From the NCBI GenBank assembly GCA_035560235.1, contig DATMAG010000120.1, positions 8,481 to 72,480 on the forward strand: a DNA stretch of 64,000 nt, read 5' to 3'. Made by a program: the position numbers and the translations under genes. Each line of letters opens with the position of its first letter. Within the stretch, counting starts at the first letter, position 1. The DNA is from DASRDU01 sp035560235 (GTDB lineage Bacteria > Acidobacteriota > Blastocatellia > RBC074). Below the pieces are notes generated by a model. The model did not search any database, was not told where the DNA came from, and saw only the letters and a list, made by a program, of their open reading frames with translations. Below are positions 55,057 through 63,997 of the stretch, piece after piece.

Positions 55057-55365
55057 ATGAGCGCCATGCTTCAACTTGTCAATCAGCAGCCGGAGCGGTC
55101 ACCTCTGCAGGAGGTACAGTCAGGCAGGTTCGACACTCTCATCCAGCTGGGTGAATCGCTGGAGCAGAAACTGGCCTGCGCGCTGGCCTGGATTATGCAA
55201 CTGCGGAGTGAAAACGAGCGCCTGCGCACTGAACTGATGCAGGTCAGACGGGAGTTGATGATCAGAGAAACGCTCCTGCGCAATGCGGCAGTGCGCGAGC
55301 GCGAATTGCGTGTGCATTTTGCGCGCGGCGGGCAGCGCCAGTCCTCAGGCAGTGCCGGGTTATGA
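55057..55365 (+). CDS. Small coiled-coil protein of unknown function
   Basis: 102 residues, helical and charged (LGESLEQKLACALAWIMQLRSENERLRTELMQVRREL), coiled-coil likely. TAAGGAGAA lies before the ATG. Its stop overlaps the next ATG (ATGA), implying coupling with the cytochrome-barrel protein. No family recognised. Confidence 0.65.
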   Translation: MSAMLQLVNQQPERSPLQEVQSGRFDTLIQLGESLEQKLACALAWIMQLRSENERLRTELMQVRRELMIRETLLRNAAVRERELRVHFARGGQRQSSGSAGL

Positions 55366-57149
55366 GTTTCAAGGCAAAAAGAATTCTTTTCAGAATCGCC
55401 CTTGGGCTGATCATTTACCTGGCCATCAGTTTTTCTCCCGCCGGATCTGCTCCGCCCGGGCAGGTTCATCAGCATCCCGGCAGCAGCGAGCAGCGTCAGC
55501 CTGCTGCCACCCCGGAACGGCTGATGCCGGGACGCAGGTTGTATGAACGCAGTTGCGCCGCCTGTCACGGCTCCGACGGTCGCGCGCAAACGGTCAGAGC
55601 CTCCGCCATGAAAGTCCGGCCCGCCGATCTGACCGCGCTGCACGAGATGACCGATGACGAAATTTACCAGGTCATCACCGACGGCATTGCCACGAGCGGA
55701 ATGCCGTCATTCAAAAACAGACTGAGCGATAACGAGCGCCGTCAGATCGCTCAGTTTGTGCAGACGCTGCGCCGTCAGCCGGCTGAAACAGCTCATCAGG
55801 CTCATCACCACGATCACACCGCAACGCCGTCGCCGCAGGATCAGCCGCCTGCCGCTGATTCACACAGCGCCGATCATCAGCCTCACGCCGAGCACGGCGC
55901 AGCGGGGATGATGATCAATACAGTCACCGGCGGCCCGTTTCGTTCGATGCGCGCCATCGGTTCCGGCACGTCGCTGCAGCCTGCCTCGACGCCGATGTGG
56001 ATGTGGCATTTCAGTCCGGGCGAGTGGATGCTGATGCTCCACACCGACATGAGGACCGGCTTCAATTATCAGAGCGGACCGCGCGGCGTGGGCAGGGCTG
56101 AATCAGAAAACTGGCTGATGCTGATGGCTGAACGCAGTCTCGGCCCGGGCCGCCTGATGCTGCGCGGCATGCTTTCAGCCGAACCGCTGACAGCGCCGCA
56201 CGGCGGATTCCCGCAGCTCTTTCAGACGGGCGAGACTTATCGCCGCCGCCCGATCATTGACGCGCAGCATCCGCACGATCTGGTGATGGAACTCGCGGCG
56301 AGTTATTCGGTGCCGCTTTCGGAAAACGTTTCGGTGCAGCTTTACGGCGGCCCGGTCGGTGAACCGGCGCTCGGCCCCGTCGCCTTTATGCATCGCGCTT
56401 CAGCCATTGAAAACCCGGCAGCGCCGCTCGGCCATCACTGGCAGGATTCAACGCACATCACGCACGGAGTCATCACCGGTTCACTGACGGCGTGGAAGTT
56501 CAGGTTCGAGGCTTCGGGCTTTCAGGGCAGAGAGCCGGACGAAGACCGCGTGGCGATTGAGTTCGGGCGGCTCGACTCATACAGCATTCGCACCTGGTTT
56601 ACGCCGACGCCGAACTGGGCGATGCAGTTTTCATACGGGCATCTGACTGATCCCGAAGTGGTCACGCCGGGCGATCTTGACCGGATGACGGCCTCGCTGA
56701 CGTACAATCGTCCGCTTGCGAATGGCAACTGGGCGACTTCGCTGATCTGGGGACGCAATGCGGAAGAACACGGCAACTCGAATTCATACCTGCTGGAATC
56801 AACGGTCAGATTCCGGCGCCGGAATCATCTCTACACGCGGCTTGAACTGCTCGATAAAAGCGGGCTGCTTTCTGACAATATTTTTGGCCGTCCGGGGCTG
56901 ATTCGCGCGCCTGTGGTGCCGCCTGAAGCTGTTCACTTTCGTCCGCCCGCAGAGTTCGAGCGCACCTTTCGCGTCGGCGCTTTCACTTTCGGCGGCGTGC
57001 ACGACTTCATTGACACTGAACTGTTCCGCGTCGGCCTCGGTGCTGACGTGACCTTTTATCATCAGCCGTCAGCGCTCACCCGGATTTACGGGCGCAATCC
57101 GGTCTCAACTCACGTCTTTCTGCGCTTCCGGCCCGGCGAGATGCGCTGA
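55362..57149 (+). CDS. Cytochrome c fused to outer-membrane beta-barrel-like domain
   Basis: 595 residues. Signal segment (FRIALGLIIYLAISFSPAGS), a class I cytochrome c domain with CAACH (near residue 65) and Met in SGMPSF, then a His-rich linker (HQAHHHDHTA, HSADHQPHAEHG). Residues about 200-595 alternate hydrophobic/polar with aromatic ends, as in a beta-barrel (WMWHFSPGEWMLMLHTDM, TWFTPTPNWAMQFSYGHL). This suggests a haem at the outer membrane with metal-binding linker. I know no named family; transport or extracellular electron transfer are guesses. Confidence 0.72.
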   Translation: MSFKAKRILFRIALGLIIYLAISFSPAGSAPPGQVHQHPGSSEQRQPAATPERLMPGRRLYERSCAACHGSDGRAQTVRASAMKVRPADLTALHEMTDDEIYQVITDGIATSGMPSFKNRLSDNERRQIAQFVQTLRRQPAETAHQAHHHDHTATPSPQDQPPAADSHSADHQPHAEHGAAGMMINTVTGGPFRSMRAIGSGTSLQPASTPMWMWHFSPGEWMLMLHTDMRTGFNYQSGPRGVGRAESENWLMLMAERSLGPGRLMLRGMLSAEPLTAPHGGFPQLFQTGETYRRRPIIDAQHPHDLVMELAASYSVPLSENVSVQLYGGPVGEPALGPVAFMHRASAIENPAAPLGHHWQDSTHITHGVITGSLTAWKFRFEASGFQGREPDEDRVAIEFGRLDSYSIRTWFTPTPNWAMQFSYGHLTDPEVVTPGDLDRMTASLTYNRPLANGNWATSLIWGRNAEEHGNSNSYLLESTVRFRRRNHLYTRLELLDKSGLLSDNIFGRPGLIRAPVVPPEAVHFRPPAEFERTFRVGAFTFGGVHDFIDTELFRVGLGADVTFYHQPSALTRIYGRNPVSTHVFLRFRPGEMR

Positions 57150-57173
57150 AGCTGACGGCAGAGGAGATTCGTT

Positions 57174-58052
57174 ATGGTTCGTCGCATTCTGGTCTTTCTG
57201 CTGGCGCTGGTGGTGCTGGGCGTCGTGATCGGCGTTGTCTTCCGCTCGCGCTGGCGCATGCCGCAGGCCGCGCACGAGGTTGCGCAGAAGGCGACCGATT
57301 CGGCCACGACCGGCAAGGTCAAAGTCGCGCTCGCCCTTTCAAAACGTCTCTCGGCTTATGACATCAGTGTGGACACGCACGATGGCATCGTCACGCTGAC
57401 CGGGCGCGTGCCGTCAGAGATTGACCGCGAACTGGCAGCGAATGTGACAAAGGACACGGTCGGCGTTTCACAGGTGAACAATCAGCTGGAGGTTGATCCG
57501 GGCGTGACACCGTCAGACGCCGGAGCGCGTGAAAGCGCCCGCGTGGCCGATCTGGAAATCCGCGCTGATTTGCAGGAACGTCTCAGCTCAAGCGAGCAGT
57601 TGAAGGGGCAGAACATTCAGATCAGCGTTGAGAATCGCGTCGTGACGCTGAGCGGTCAGGTCGAAACTCCGCAGCAGAAGACCGGAGCTGAACAGCTTGC
57701 GCGCAGCGTGTCGAATGTCAGCAGCGTCGTCAATAACCTGACCGTCGCCAGGCCGTCAGCCCCGCAGTCCGAAGTGCCCGGTGTTTCTGAAAATGCCACA
57801 AAGGACCGGGAGCTTTCGCGTCAGGTGCTGTTTGCGCTTTTCAGCGAGCGGGAATATTTCAGCGATGTCGGCGCGATCAGGGCTGAAGGTCAGAACGGAA
57901 TGGTCACGCTCGCAGGTACTGTCGCCTCACGCGCCGAAAAGGCTCTCGCTGAACGCATCGCCAGAGATGTCAGCGGCGTGCGCAGCGTGAATAATCAGCT
58001 CACCGTCGCTACTCAGCCGACACCAGCTCCGGGGCGACGCTCAGGCAAATGA
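57174..58052 (+). CDS. Membrane-anchored protein with three BON domains
   Basis: 292 residues: one N-terminal membrane helix (ILVFLLALVVLGVVIGVVF), then BON1 (VKVALALSKRLSAYDISVDTHDGIVTLTGRV), BON2 (RADLQERLSSSEQLKGQNIQISVENRVVTLSGQV) and BON3 (QVLFALFSEREYFSDVGAIRAEGQNGMVTLAGTV). Fourth BON protein of the region. Periplasmic envelope-stress role inferred. Confidence 0.9.
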   Translation: MVRRILVFLLALVVLGVVIGVVFRSRWRMPQAAHEVAQKATDSATTGKVKVALALSKRLSAYDISVDTHDGIVTLTGRVPSEIDRELAANVTKDTVGVSQVNNQLEVDPGVTPSDAGARESARVADLEIRADLQERLSSSEQLKGQNIQISVENRVVTLSGQVETPQQKTGAEQLARSVSNVSSVVNNLTVARPSAPQSEVPGVSENATKDRELSRQVLFALFSEREYFSDVGAIRAEGQNGMVTLAGTVASRAEKALAERIARDVSGVRSVNNQLTVATQPTPAPGRRSGK

Positions 58053-58065
58053 GATTCTCGACGAA

Positions 58066-58193
58066 GCCACACGAACGAAGATTTTTCGACAGGATTTACA
58101 GGACGAGCAGAATGATTGTGTCTGGAAAGACCTGTTTCATCTCGTTCATCCTGTAAATCCTGTCTGATATTTCTTCGTGCGGCTTCGTGGAGA
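58066..58193. repeat. Long imperfect inverted repeat
   Basis: Left arm (about 58066-58113) and right arm (about 58144-58193) pair over roughly 50 bases with small gaps; the core ACAGGATTTACAGGA and TCCTGTAAATCCTGT is perfect. The core word is a widespread intergenic repeat in several phyla. It separates convergent genes. Confidence 0.8.
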
Positions 58194-58199
58194 ATAATC

Positions 58200-60011
58200 C
58201 TACAGCGGCCAGAAGACGGGCACGACCAGCATAATCACGACGAGCACCGCCAGCGTCAGCAGGCCGCCGACGCGCACGTAATCGGCAAAGCGGTAATTGC
58301 CCGGCCCGTACACAATCGCGCAGACCGGTTCGAGCGGCGTCGGAAAGGAGCAGGAAGCGGCAATCGCAATCGCCATCACGTAAGAGCGCGGATTGACCTG
58401 CAACTGATGCGCGACGTTGATGGCAATCGGCGTCAGCAGCATCGCCGCCGCCGCGTTCGCCATCGGCTGCGTCAGGAGCGTGGTGAAGATCAGAAATCCG
58501 GCCATCACCACGAGCGGCCCGCCTGACCCCAGAGCGCCGGTCACATACTGCGCAAGCACACGCGCCGCGCCGGTCTTTTCCATCGCCACGCCCATCGGAA
58601 TCGTGGCTGCAATCAGCACGATGGCCGACCATTCAACCCGCGCGTAGGCTTCGCGCACGGTGATGCAGCCGGTCAGCAGCATCGCCGCCGCTCCGGCCAT
58701 GGCGATGAGCGCAATCGGCATGAGATTCAGCCCGGCAGTGACTGCCACCGCCAGAAAGAGCGCAATGGCCCACGCCGCCTTGTTGCGGCGCAGCGGCGTG
58801 TGTTCGACGTCATCGAGCGTCAGAAAGTTCGGGTCTTCGCGCAGACTGTCAATCCGCCGCTTCGAACCCTGAATGACGAGCATGTCGCCAACCTTGAGCC
58901 GGATGTCTCCGATGTTTTTCGTCAGCGGCTGATCGTGCCGGTACACGGCCAGCACATCTGCGCCGTAGCGCGAAGCAAAGCTGATGCGTTTGAGCGTGCG
59001 GCCTGTAAAGGTCGAGTTGGGCGAAAGAATCGCTTCAACAATAACTGTGTCACTGCTGCCTTTGCCATCGCTCTGAGCGCCCTCAGCGGCTGATGTTCCG
59101 GGGCCGGGTTCGGAAGTCTGTCCGGTTTCGGCGTCGCGTTTCAGATCAAGCCCCTGTGCGTCCTTGACGCTCAGAATCTTGTCGAGTTTGCCGCTCACCA
59201 GCAGCACATCACCTTCCTGCAGCACTTCGTCAACGTGCGGCAGCAGGCGTTCGCCCTGGCGCACGATTTTGATGATCTGTAATTCATAGAGATTGCGAAA
59301 GTCGGCCTCGCCGAGCGTGTGCGCGATCAGCGGCGAATCAGGCCGCACCACTATCTCAGTCACATAATCCTTGTCCTGCCGCTCTGCCGCTTCAGATTCG
59401 GTCGCATGCTTTGGCAGCAGCCGCACGCCTATCAGCACCATGTACAGAATGCCCGCTACCACAATCGGCAGACCGATGGGCGCAAACTCAAACATCGTGA
59501 ACGGCGGCAGATTGTATTTCGGCAGCAGCCCGTTGACTGCGAGGTTGGTTGACGAGCCGACCAGCGTGCATTTGCCGCCCAGCACTGCGCCAAAAGCGAG
59601 CGGCATCAGAAACTGCGAGGCCGGCTGTTTGATCCGCCGCGCAATCGCAATCACGCCTGGCATCAGCACTGCGGTCGTTACGACGTTGCTCATAAACGCC
59701 GCGATTGATGCGGCTGTGAGCATTGTGATGACGAGCAGCTTTGTCTCATTTGCCCCTGAAACGTTGTACAGCCTGCGTCCGATGGCCTCGATCACGCCGG
59801 TGTTGAAGAGGGCCGCTGAGATGACGAAGAAACTCGTAATGGTAATGACTGAAGGATCGCTGAAGCCGGAGAAGGCTTCGGCGGGCGTGATGATTCTCGT
59901 CAGCGCCAGCGCCAGCAGCATCAGCACCGCCACCAGATCAATCGGCAAGGCCTCGGTGATGAACAGGATGACCGCCAGCAGCAGAATGATCAGAACGATG
60001 GTGACAGCCAC
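58200..60011 (-). CDS. DASS/SLC13-type transporter with two RCK_C domains
   Basis: 603 residues from a GTG at 60011 (AGGAG six bases upstream). Two halves of membrane helices: N-half with FLMPLAFGAVLGGKCTLVGSSTNLAVNGLL (a DASS signature) and C-half with MANAAAAMLLTPIAINVAH. Between them are two TrkA-C/RCK_C domains (VVRPDSPLIAHTLGEADF and VIVEAILSPNSTFTGRTLK). Likely Na+-linked anion transport (sulfate, dicarboxylate or similar) controlled by cytosolic ligand binding. Confidence 0.88.
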   Translation of the reverse strand: MAVTIVLIILLLAVILFITEALPIDLVAVLMLLALALTRIITPAEAFSGFSDPSVITITSFFVISAALFNTGVIEAIGRRLYNVSGANETKLLVITMLTAASIAAFMSNVVTTAVLMPGVIAIARRIKQPASQFLMPLAFGAVLGGKCTLVGSSTNLAVNGLLPKYNLPPFTMFEFAPIGLPIVVAGILYMVLIGVRLLPKHATESEAAERQDKDYVTEIVVRPDSPLIAHTLGEADFRNLYELQIIKIVRQGERLLPHVDEVLQEGDVLLVSGKLDKILSVKDAQGLDLKRDAETGQTSEPGPGTSAAEGAQSDGKGSSDTVIVEAILSPNSTFTGRTLKRISFASRYGADVLAVYRHDQPLTKNIGDIRLKVGDMLVIQGSKRRIDSLREDPNFLTLDDVEHTPLRRNKAAWAIALFLAVAVTAGLNLMPIALIAMAGAAAMLLTGCITVREAYARVEWSAIVLIAATIPMGVAMEKTGAARVLAQYVTGALGSGGPLVVMAGFLIFTTLLTQPMANAAAAMLLTPIAINVAHQLQVNPRSYVMAIAIAASCSFPTPLEPVCAIVYGPGNYRFADYVRVGGLLTLAVLVVIMLVVPVFWPL

Positions 60012-60057
60012 AAGCTACTCCTGTACTTTGCTGCTGAATTCCAGCCGGTGTGGTCAG

Positions 60058-60462
60058 TCAGCGAACTGACGGTTCGTGGACCTTCGCGTGACCTGTTATC
60101 AGATCGCGGACAGCCCTGGTGTAATCTTCGAGGGCGACCGGCTTGGTCAGACACAGATCAGCGCCCAGTTCCCGTGCCGTTGGAATGTCCTCCTGGCTGA
60201 AGCCGGTGACCACCAGAATCGGAACCTCGCGCAGTTTGCGGCTGCGGCGAAAAAGTCTGATCAGCCGTCGTCCGTCCACATCCGGCAGGCGCAGATCAAT
60301 GACCACCACATCCGGCTGCACCTGACAGGCCGTGCGGTATCCGGCGCGACCTTCGGTGGCGGAGAGCGTTTCGTAGCCCTCGGCTTTGAGGACATATTCC
60401 AGCGCCTCGCGCGAATACTCGTCGTCCTCGATAATCAGAATCTGAGGCTTGCGTTCCGCCAT
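60058..60462 (-). CDS. Single-domain response regulator
   Basis: 134 residues, receiver domain only. IIEDDEYSREALEYVL gives the acidic pocket, VVVIDLRLPDVDG the phospho-Asp (about 55), VVTGF the Thr switch and CLTKP the Lys. No output domain, so it probably passes phosphate to another protein or binds one. No kinase gene in the window. Confidence 0.9.
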   Translation of the reverse strand: MAERKPQILIIEDDEYSREALEYVLKAEGYETLSATEGRAGYRTACQVQPDVVVIDLRLPDVDGRRLIRLFRRSRKLREVPILVVTGFSQEDIPTARELGADLCLTKPVALEDYTRAVRDLITGHAKVHEPSVR

Positions 60463-60475
60463 CGCCGTGCTTCAT

Positions 60476-60994
60476 TCAGACTTCGGTCTTGCGATGCGCC
60501 ATCAGCCGCAGCAGCCCGTTGATCGCCAGATGCAGCAGGATGTACACCACCAGCGCAATCAGATATGAAAACCTGAAGTGAAAGCGCCCCGCCGCCGGAT
60601 CGGGCACCAGATTGCGAAACGGTGCGAGCAGCGGCGTCGCCAGCGCGTCAATCAGGTTTCTGAACCCGTTTGACTGTCGCGCGCCGAGCAGTTCCAGCAC
60701 GATCTCAAGACTGATGATTCCGTAAATCAGATAAAAGATGTAATCAATCACCTGTGAGACGCGGGCCACGCCGCGCGCCCGTTCAATCTCGGCATCAGTC
60801 TCAGAAACTTCATTGATCGTCTTGTCGCGCATCCGATTGCCGAGCGCGGCCAGGCGCGCCTCATCGCCCTCATCGAAGCGATTGGCGTGAGTCGCGACCT
60901 CTGACTGAACTTCGTTTCGAACAGTGTTCCTGACCGCATCGTGCTGCGCCCGGCGGCGCGCTTCATCGAGTGCAAGTTTTTCATCCATTGCCAT
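60476..60994 (-). CDS. YggT-like membrane protein with a charged N-terminal region
   Basis: 172 residues. A charged, helical N-terminal half (about 1-85) then a YggT-type core with two membrane helices (VIDYIFYLIYGIISLEIVLELLG and YLIALVVYILLHLAINGLLRLM) and the LIDALATPLLAPFRNLVP motif. GAGGGGA lies upstream of the start. It is 13 bases from the response regulator gene, so likely co-transcribed. Confidence 0.7.
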   Translation of the reverse strand: MAMDEKLALDEARRRAQHDAVRNTVRNEVQSEVATHANRFDEGDEARLAALGNRMRDKTINEVSETDAEIERARGVARVSQVIDYIFYLIYGIISLEIVLELLGARQSNGFRNLIDALATPLLAPFRNLVPDPAAGRFHFRFSYLIALVVYILLHLAINGLLRLMAHRKTEV

Positions 60995-61021
60995 AACGAT
61001 TCTTCCCCTCTGCGCCCGGCT

Positions 61022-61306
61022 TTAGTATGTTCGCCAGCGGCTGCGCGCAAACAGGCTGATGATGGCGACAAAGAGCGCGGAACCCATAATTGACCAGATC
61101 ACCGGAAATGACCGCCCGCCGATTCTGACCGGAAAGATTTCAGGCAGGCCGAGAATTCCGGCAATCCACATGCCCAGCAGTGCGCCGATAAATCCGGTCG
61201 CAATCGAAGCCAGACAGCCGCCGCGACTGTACCCGGCAATCGCCTGTCCGATGGCTCCGCAGATTCCGGCCACCAGCAGCAGAATCAGAAAGGCTTCCAG
61301 TGTCAT
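61022..61306 (-). CDS. GlsB/YeaQ/YmgE-type membrane protein
   Basis: 94 residues with three membrane helices and Gly-rich turns (GICGAIGQAIAGYSRGGCLASIATGFIGALLGMWIAGILGLP), typical of transglycosylase-associated stress proteins. GGAGGAA lies upstream. Stress-induced in many bacteria; molecular role unclear. It heads the minus-strand group with YggT and the response regulator. Confidence 0.85.
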   Translation of the reverse strand: MTLEAFLILLLVAGICGAIGQAIAGYSRGGCLASIATGFIGALLGMWIAGILGLPEIFPVRIGGRSFPVIWSIMGSALFVAIISLFARSRWRTY

Positions 61307-61493
61307 CGCTTGTCATTCCTCCGCGCCTGAAAAGAAGCAAGGCTGATGCCAGTTGAATATTTCCTGAAGAAGCACAAATGAAACCGCGCCGGAAGCGCCT
61401 CCGCCCGGTTCAGCGTTGAGGCCGCAGCCAGACTGTACCAATCGGGCGTCCTGGCCGCGTACACAGGCCATTCAGCCAGGTTGATCCGAGCAC

Positions 61494-61531
61494 TGAAAAA
61501 ACGAAGGGCACCGCAAGTAACGGTGCCCTTC
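61494..61531 (-). terminator. Rho-independent terminator (minus strand)
   Basis: GAAGGGCACCG/CGGTGCCCTTC, 11 bp, 7-nt loop; the minus strand continues GTTTTTTC. It ends the DUF4399-like lipoprotein transcript. Confidence 0.9.
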
Positions 61532-61558
61532 AAGGTAAGGTGCCTGATGTTCAGGTGA

Positions 61559-62518
61559 TTATTTCACCACCGTGATCTCTCGTTCGGTTGAATTGTAGCC
61601 GCCGTTTTCGACGACATTGCCGCTCTTGTCCACGAGTTCGACTTTGACCTTGTGTTTGCCGTTCACCCAGCCTGAGAGCCAGACCGGCTCCCACTTCTCG
61701 ATGAATTTCGGCTCGCTGCCGTCAACCGACCAGCGGACGCGATACTCGCCGCCATCGCCTGTGAGCTTCGCGTTCGCAAGCCAGAAATCAATCATGATCG
61801 CGTCGGCTGCCTTGTCCTTGTAATCGCCTTTCGGACGACTGTAAGTGAGCAGCGGTTTCTTTGGGTCAATGGCCCCGGCCTGGCTCGGAGCAACGTCCTT
61901 GCCTTCCTTCTGTGCCGCAGGTGAAGCGGCGGGTTTCTTGGCGTCAGCCACTTTTTCGCCGGTTGCGGTCGTGGTCGGTTTCGTCGCATCGCCGCCGCCC
62001 TTGACGGTGAAGGTGACCATCTGAAATGCGCCGTTGTTCTTGTAGCTTTCGTGCCAGGGGCGCGAAGCAAAGACACGCAGGGTGTGTTTGCCTTCGGCCA
62101 CGTTGCGCAGTTCAAACGGCTGATCGAGATTGTAGTAGGCTTCGTAAGGCTGATTATCGAGAATCACGTGAATGTGATTGCCCGTGCCGTCTTCATCCTT
62201 GTGCGGATGATAGCCCTTGAGATCGCCGCTCAATGCGAGTTTCACATTGACGGTTGAGCCGGTGATGGTTGAGTTGTCGGCCGGTGAGACTACCTTCAGC
62301 ACTGGCGCGGCCTTGTCCTGTTCGCCGCGCTGCGCCATTTTGTCCTTGACCGACTGCGGGCGATCAGCGACCTTCAGATCCTGTTTTTCCGGCGTTGCTG
62401 TAGCGGTTCCGCCTGCTGTCGGTCTGCTTTCTTCCTTCTTAGCTTCGCATCCGCTGAGCGCCAGCAGGAACATGGCGCTCACGAGGCAAAGCAACTGCAC
62501 GCGCTGTATCAGCTTCAT
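61559..62518 (-). CDS. Lipoprotein, DUF4399-like with a C-terminal beta domain
   Basis: About 319 residues from the ATG at 62518 (GGAGGGAAG upstream); longer in-frame start is less likely. Lipobox LALSGC. First domain: TITGSTVNVKLALSGDLKGYHPHKDEDGTGNHIHVILDNQPYEAYY and GKHTLRVFASRPWHES, as in DUF4399-type domains. A Lys/Ala-rich linker leads to a second beta domain (IMIDFWLANAKL...GKHKVKVELVDKSGN). Periplasmic; function unknown. Confidence 0.72.
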   Translation of the reverse strand: MKLIQRVQLLCLVSAMFLLALSGCEAKKEESRPTAGGTATATPEKQDLKVADRPQSVKDKMAQRGEQDKAAPVLKVVSPADNSTITGSTVNVKLALSGDLKGYHPHKDEDGTGNHIHVILDNQPYEAYYNLDQPFELRNVAEGKHTLRVFASRPWHESYKNNGAFQMVTFTVKGGGDATKPTTTATGEKVADAKKPAASPAAQKEGKDVAPSQAGAIDPKKPLLTYSRPKGDYKDKAADAIMIDFWLANAKLTGDGGEYRVRWSVDGSEPKFIEKWEPVWLSGWVNGKHKVKVELVDKSGNVVENGGYNSTEREITVVK

Positions 62519-62554
62519 TATCTTCCCTCCGCTTCGTTCCTGGTCAGAAGTTGT

Positions 62555-62584
62555 GAAAGGCAGCAGATGAGCCTGCTGCCTTTC
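62555..62584 (-). terminator. 12-bp hairpin after the second SOD gene
   Basis: GAAAGGCAGCAG/CTGCTGCCTTTC with 6-nt loop. On the minus strand it lies 3' of the SOD stop and just before the lipoprotein gene; no T-run. Confidence 0.5.
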
Positions 62585-62600
62585 AGTGGTTGTCATGATT

Positions 62601-63218
62601 TTATGCGGTCGCCGCTGCGCCCTTTTTCAGGCGCTCATCGCAGGCAGCCCAGTCAATGTTGGAGAAGAAGGCTTCGATGTATTTCGGACGATCAGCCGGA
62701 GCATAGTCGCGGATGAAGGCATGCTCCCAGACATCCATAATCAGGATCGGATTGAAGCCCGCGACATTGCCCGTTTCGTGCAGGTTGATCCAGTGGTTCG
62801 AGAGATTGCCCGTGGCCGGATCCTGATAGCAGGCCGCCCAGCCGACGCCGCGCATCTTGCCGACGGCGACGAAGTTCTTCTTCCAGTTCTCATAGCTGCC
62901 AAAGCTCGCTTCCGCTGCCTTGTAAAAGGCCGAAGCGCTGTCGGGATCGCCGCTGCCACCGCTTTTGAGATTGCCGAAGTAGTATTCGTGCAGCACCATC
63001 CCGTTGTATTCAAAGCCGAGCCGCCGCGTCAGTTCTGAATAGACCGGCATTTCATTGGCCGTGATCTCACCGCGCGCGAGATCGGCAATTCGTTCATTGA
63101 GCAGGTTGGTGTTGGTGACGTAGCCTTCGTAAAGTTTGAAGTGCATTGCCAGCGTTCCGTCAGAAATGCCGTTCAGGTTGCTCAGATTGAAAGTCTTCGG
63201 TTTGTAAACGTGAGCCAT
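62601..63218 (-). CDS. Fe/Mn superoxide dismutase family protein, second copy
   Basis: 205 residues with GAGGAGG upstream. Ligands as in the copy at 54317: MHFKLYEGYV, VLHEYYFGNL and DVWEHAFIRDY. Closely similar along the whole length, with a Lys/Ala tail here. Two adjacent cytosolic SODs of one family suggest duplication, perhaps with different metal use or regulation. Confidence 0.86.
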   Translation of the reverse strand: MAHVYKPKTFNLSNLNGISDGTLAMHFKLYEGYVTNTNLLNERIADLARGEITANEMPVYSELTRRLGFEYNGMVLHEYYFGNLKSGGSGDPDSASAFYKAAEASFGSYENWKKNFVAVGKMRGVGWAACYQDPATGNLSNHWINLHETGNVAGFNPILIMDVWEHAFIRDYAPADRPKYIEAFFSNIDWAACDERLKKGAAATA

Positions 63219-63446
63219 TGCTTTGTTGCCTCCTCAGAAAGTGAAACGGGAATGATTGTCCGGCAGGGGCCGGATGTGTTTACCGGGCCGCTCAGACAGA
63301 AACTGCCGCCGCGCGGCGCTCCTGACTGCGCCCGCTTCTGATTGCTGTAATGAGTGATTACTGAATAACTCTGCTCAGACGCGCAGCTTAACACCACCCT
63401 GCGAGCGAAGGCAAACTTGCGTGTCTGTCAGAGGCGTGACACCTGC

Positions 63447-63475
63447 TTGCAACTTCCCGGAACTGCTCATAAACT
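63447..63475 (+). promoter_or_regulatory. Candidate sigma-70-like promoter for tRNA-Leu
   Basis: TTGCAA (63447-63452) and TAAACT (63470-63475), 17 bases apart, match the -35 and -10 boxes at 4 of 6 positions each. The -10 ends 12 bases before the tRNA. Confidence 0.45.
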
Positions 63476-63487
63476 GCGAAGCGTTTT

Positions 63488-63836
<349 letters not shown>

Positions 63837-63933
63837 TTCAGCCTTCAGTTGAGTCACAGTCAGTGGTGTCCCACATGAGTTTTGTTGAAACAGGTGAACT
63901 TAGCGGATAAGCGTGCTTGATTTTCTCTTGAAA

Positions 63934-63997
63934 TTGCGAATCCTCCCTGCCAGCAAATGAACGGCAGAAAAGGTGTTAGACCTTGAAGGATTCGCAA
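63934..63997. repeat. Inverted repeat at the window end
   Basis: TTGCGAATCCT (63934-63944) and AGGATTCGCAA (63987-63997) pair perfectly; an inner CTGCC/GGCAG pair extends it. Not followed by a T-run inside the window. Confidence 0.6.
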
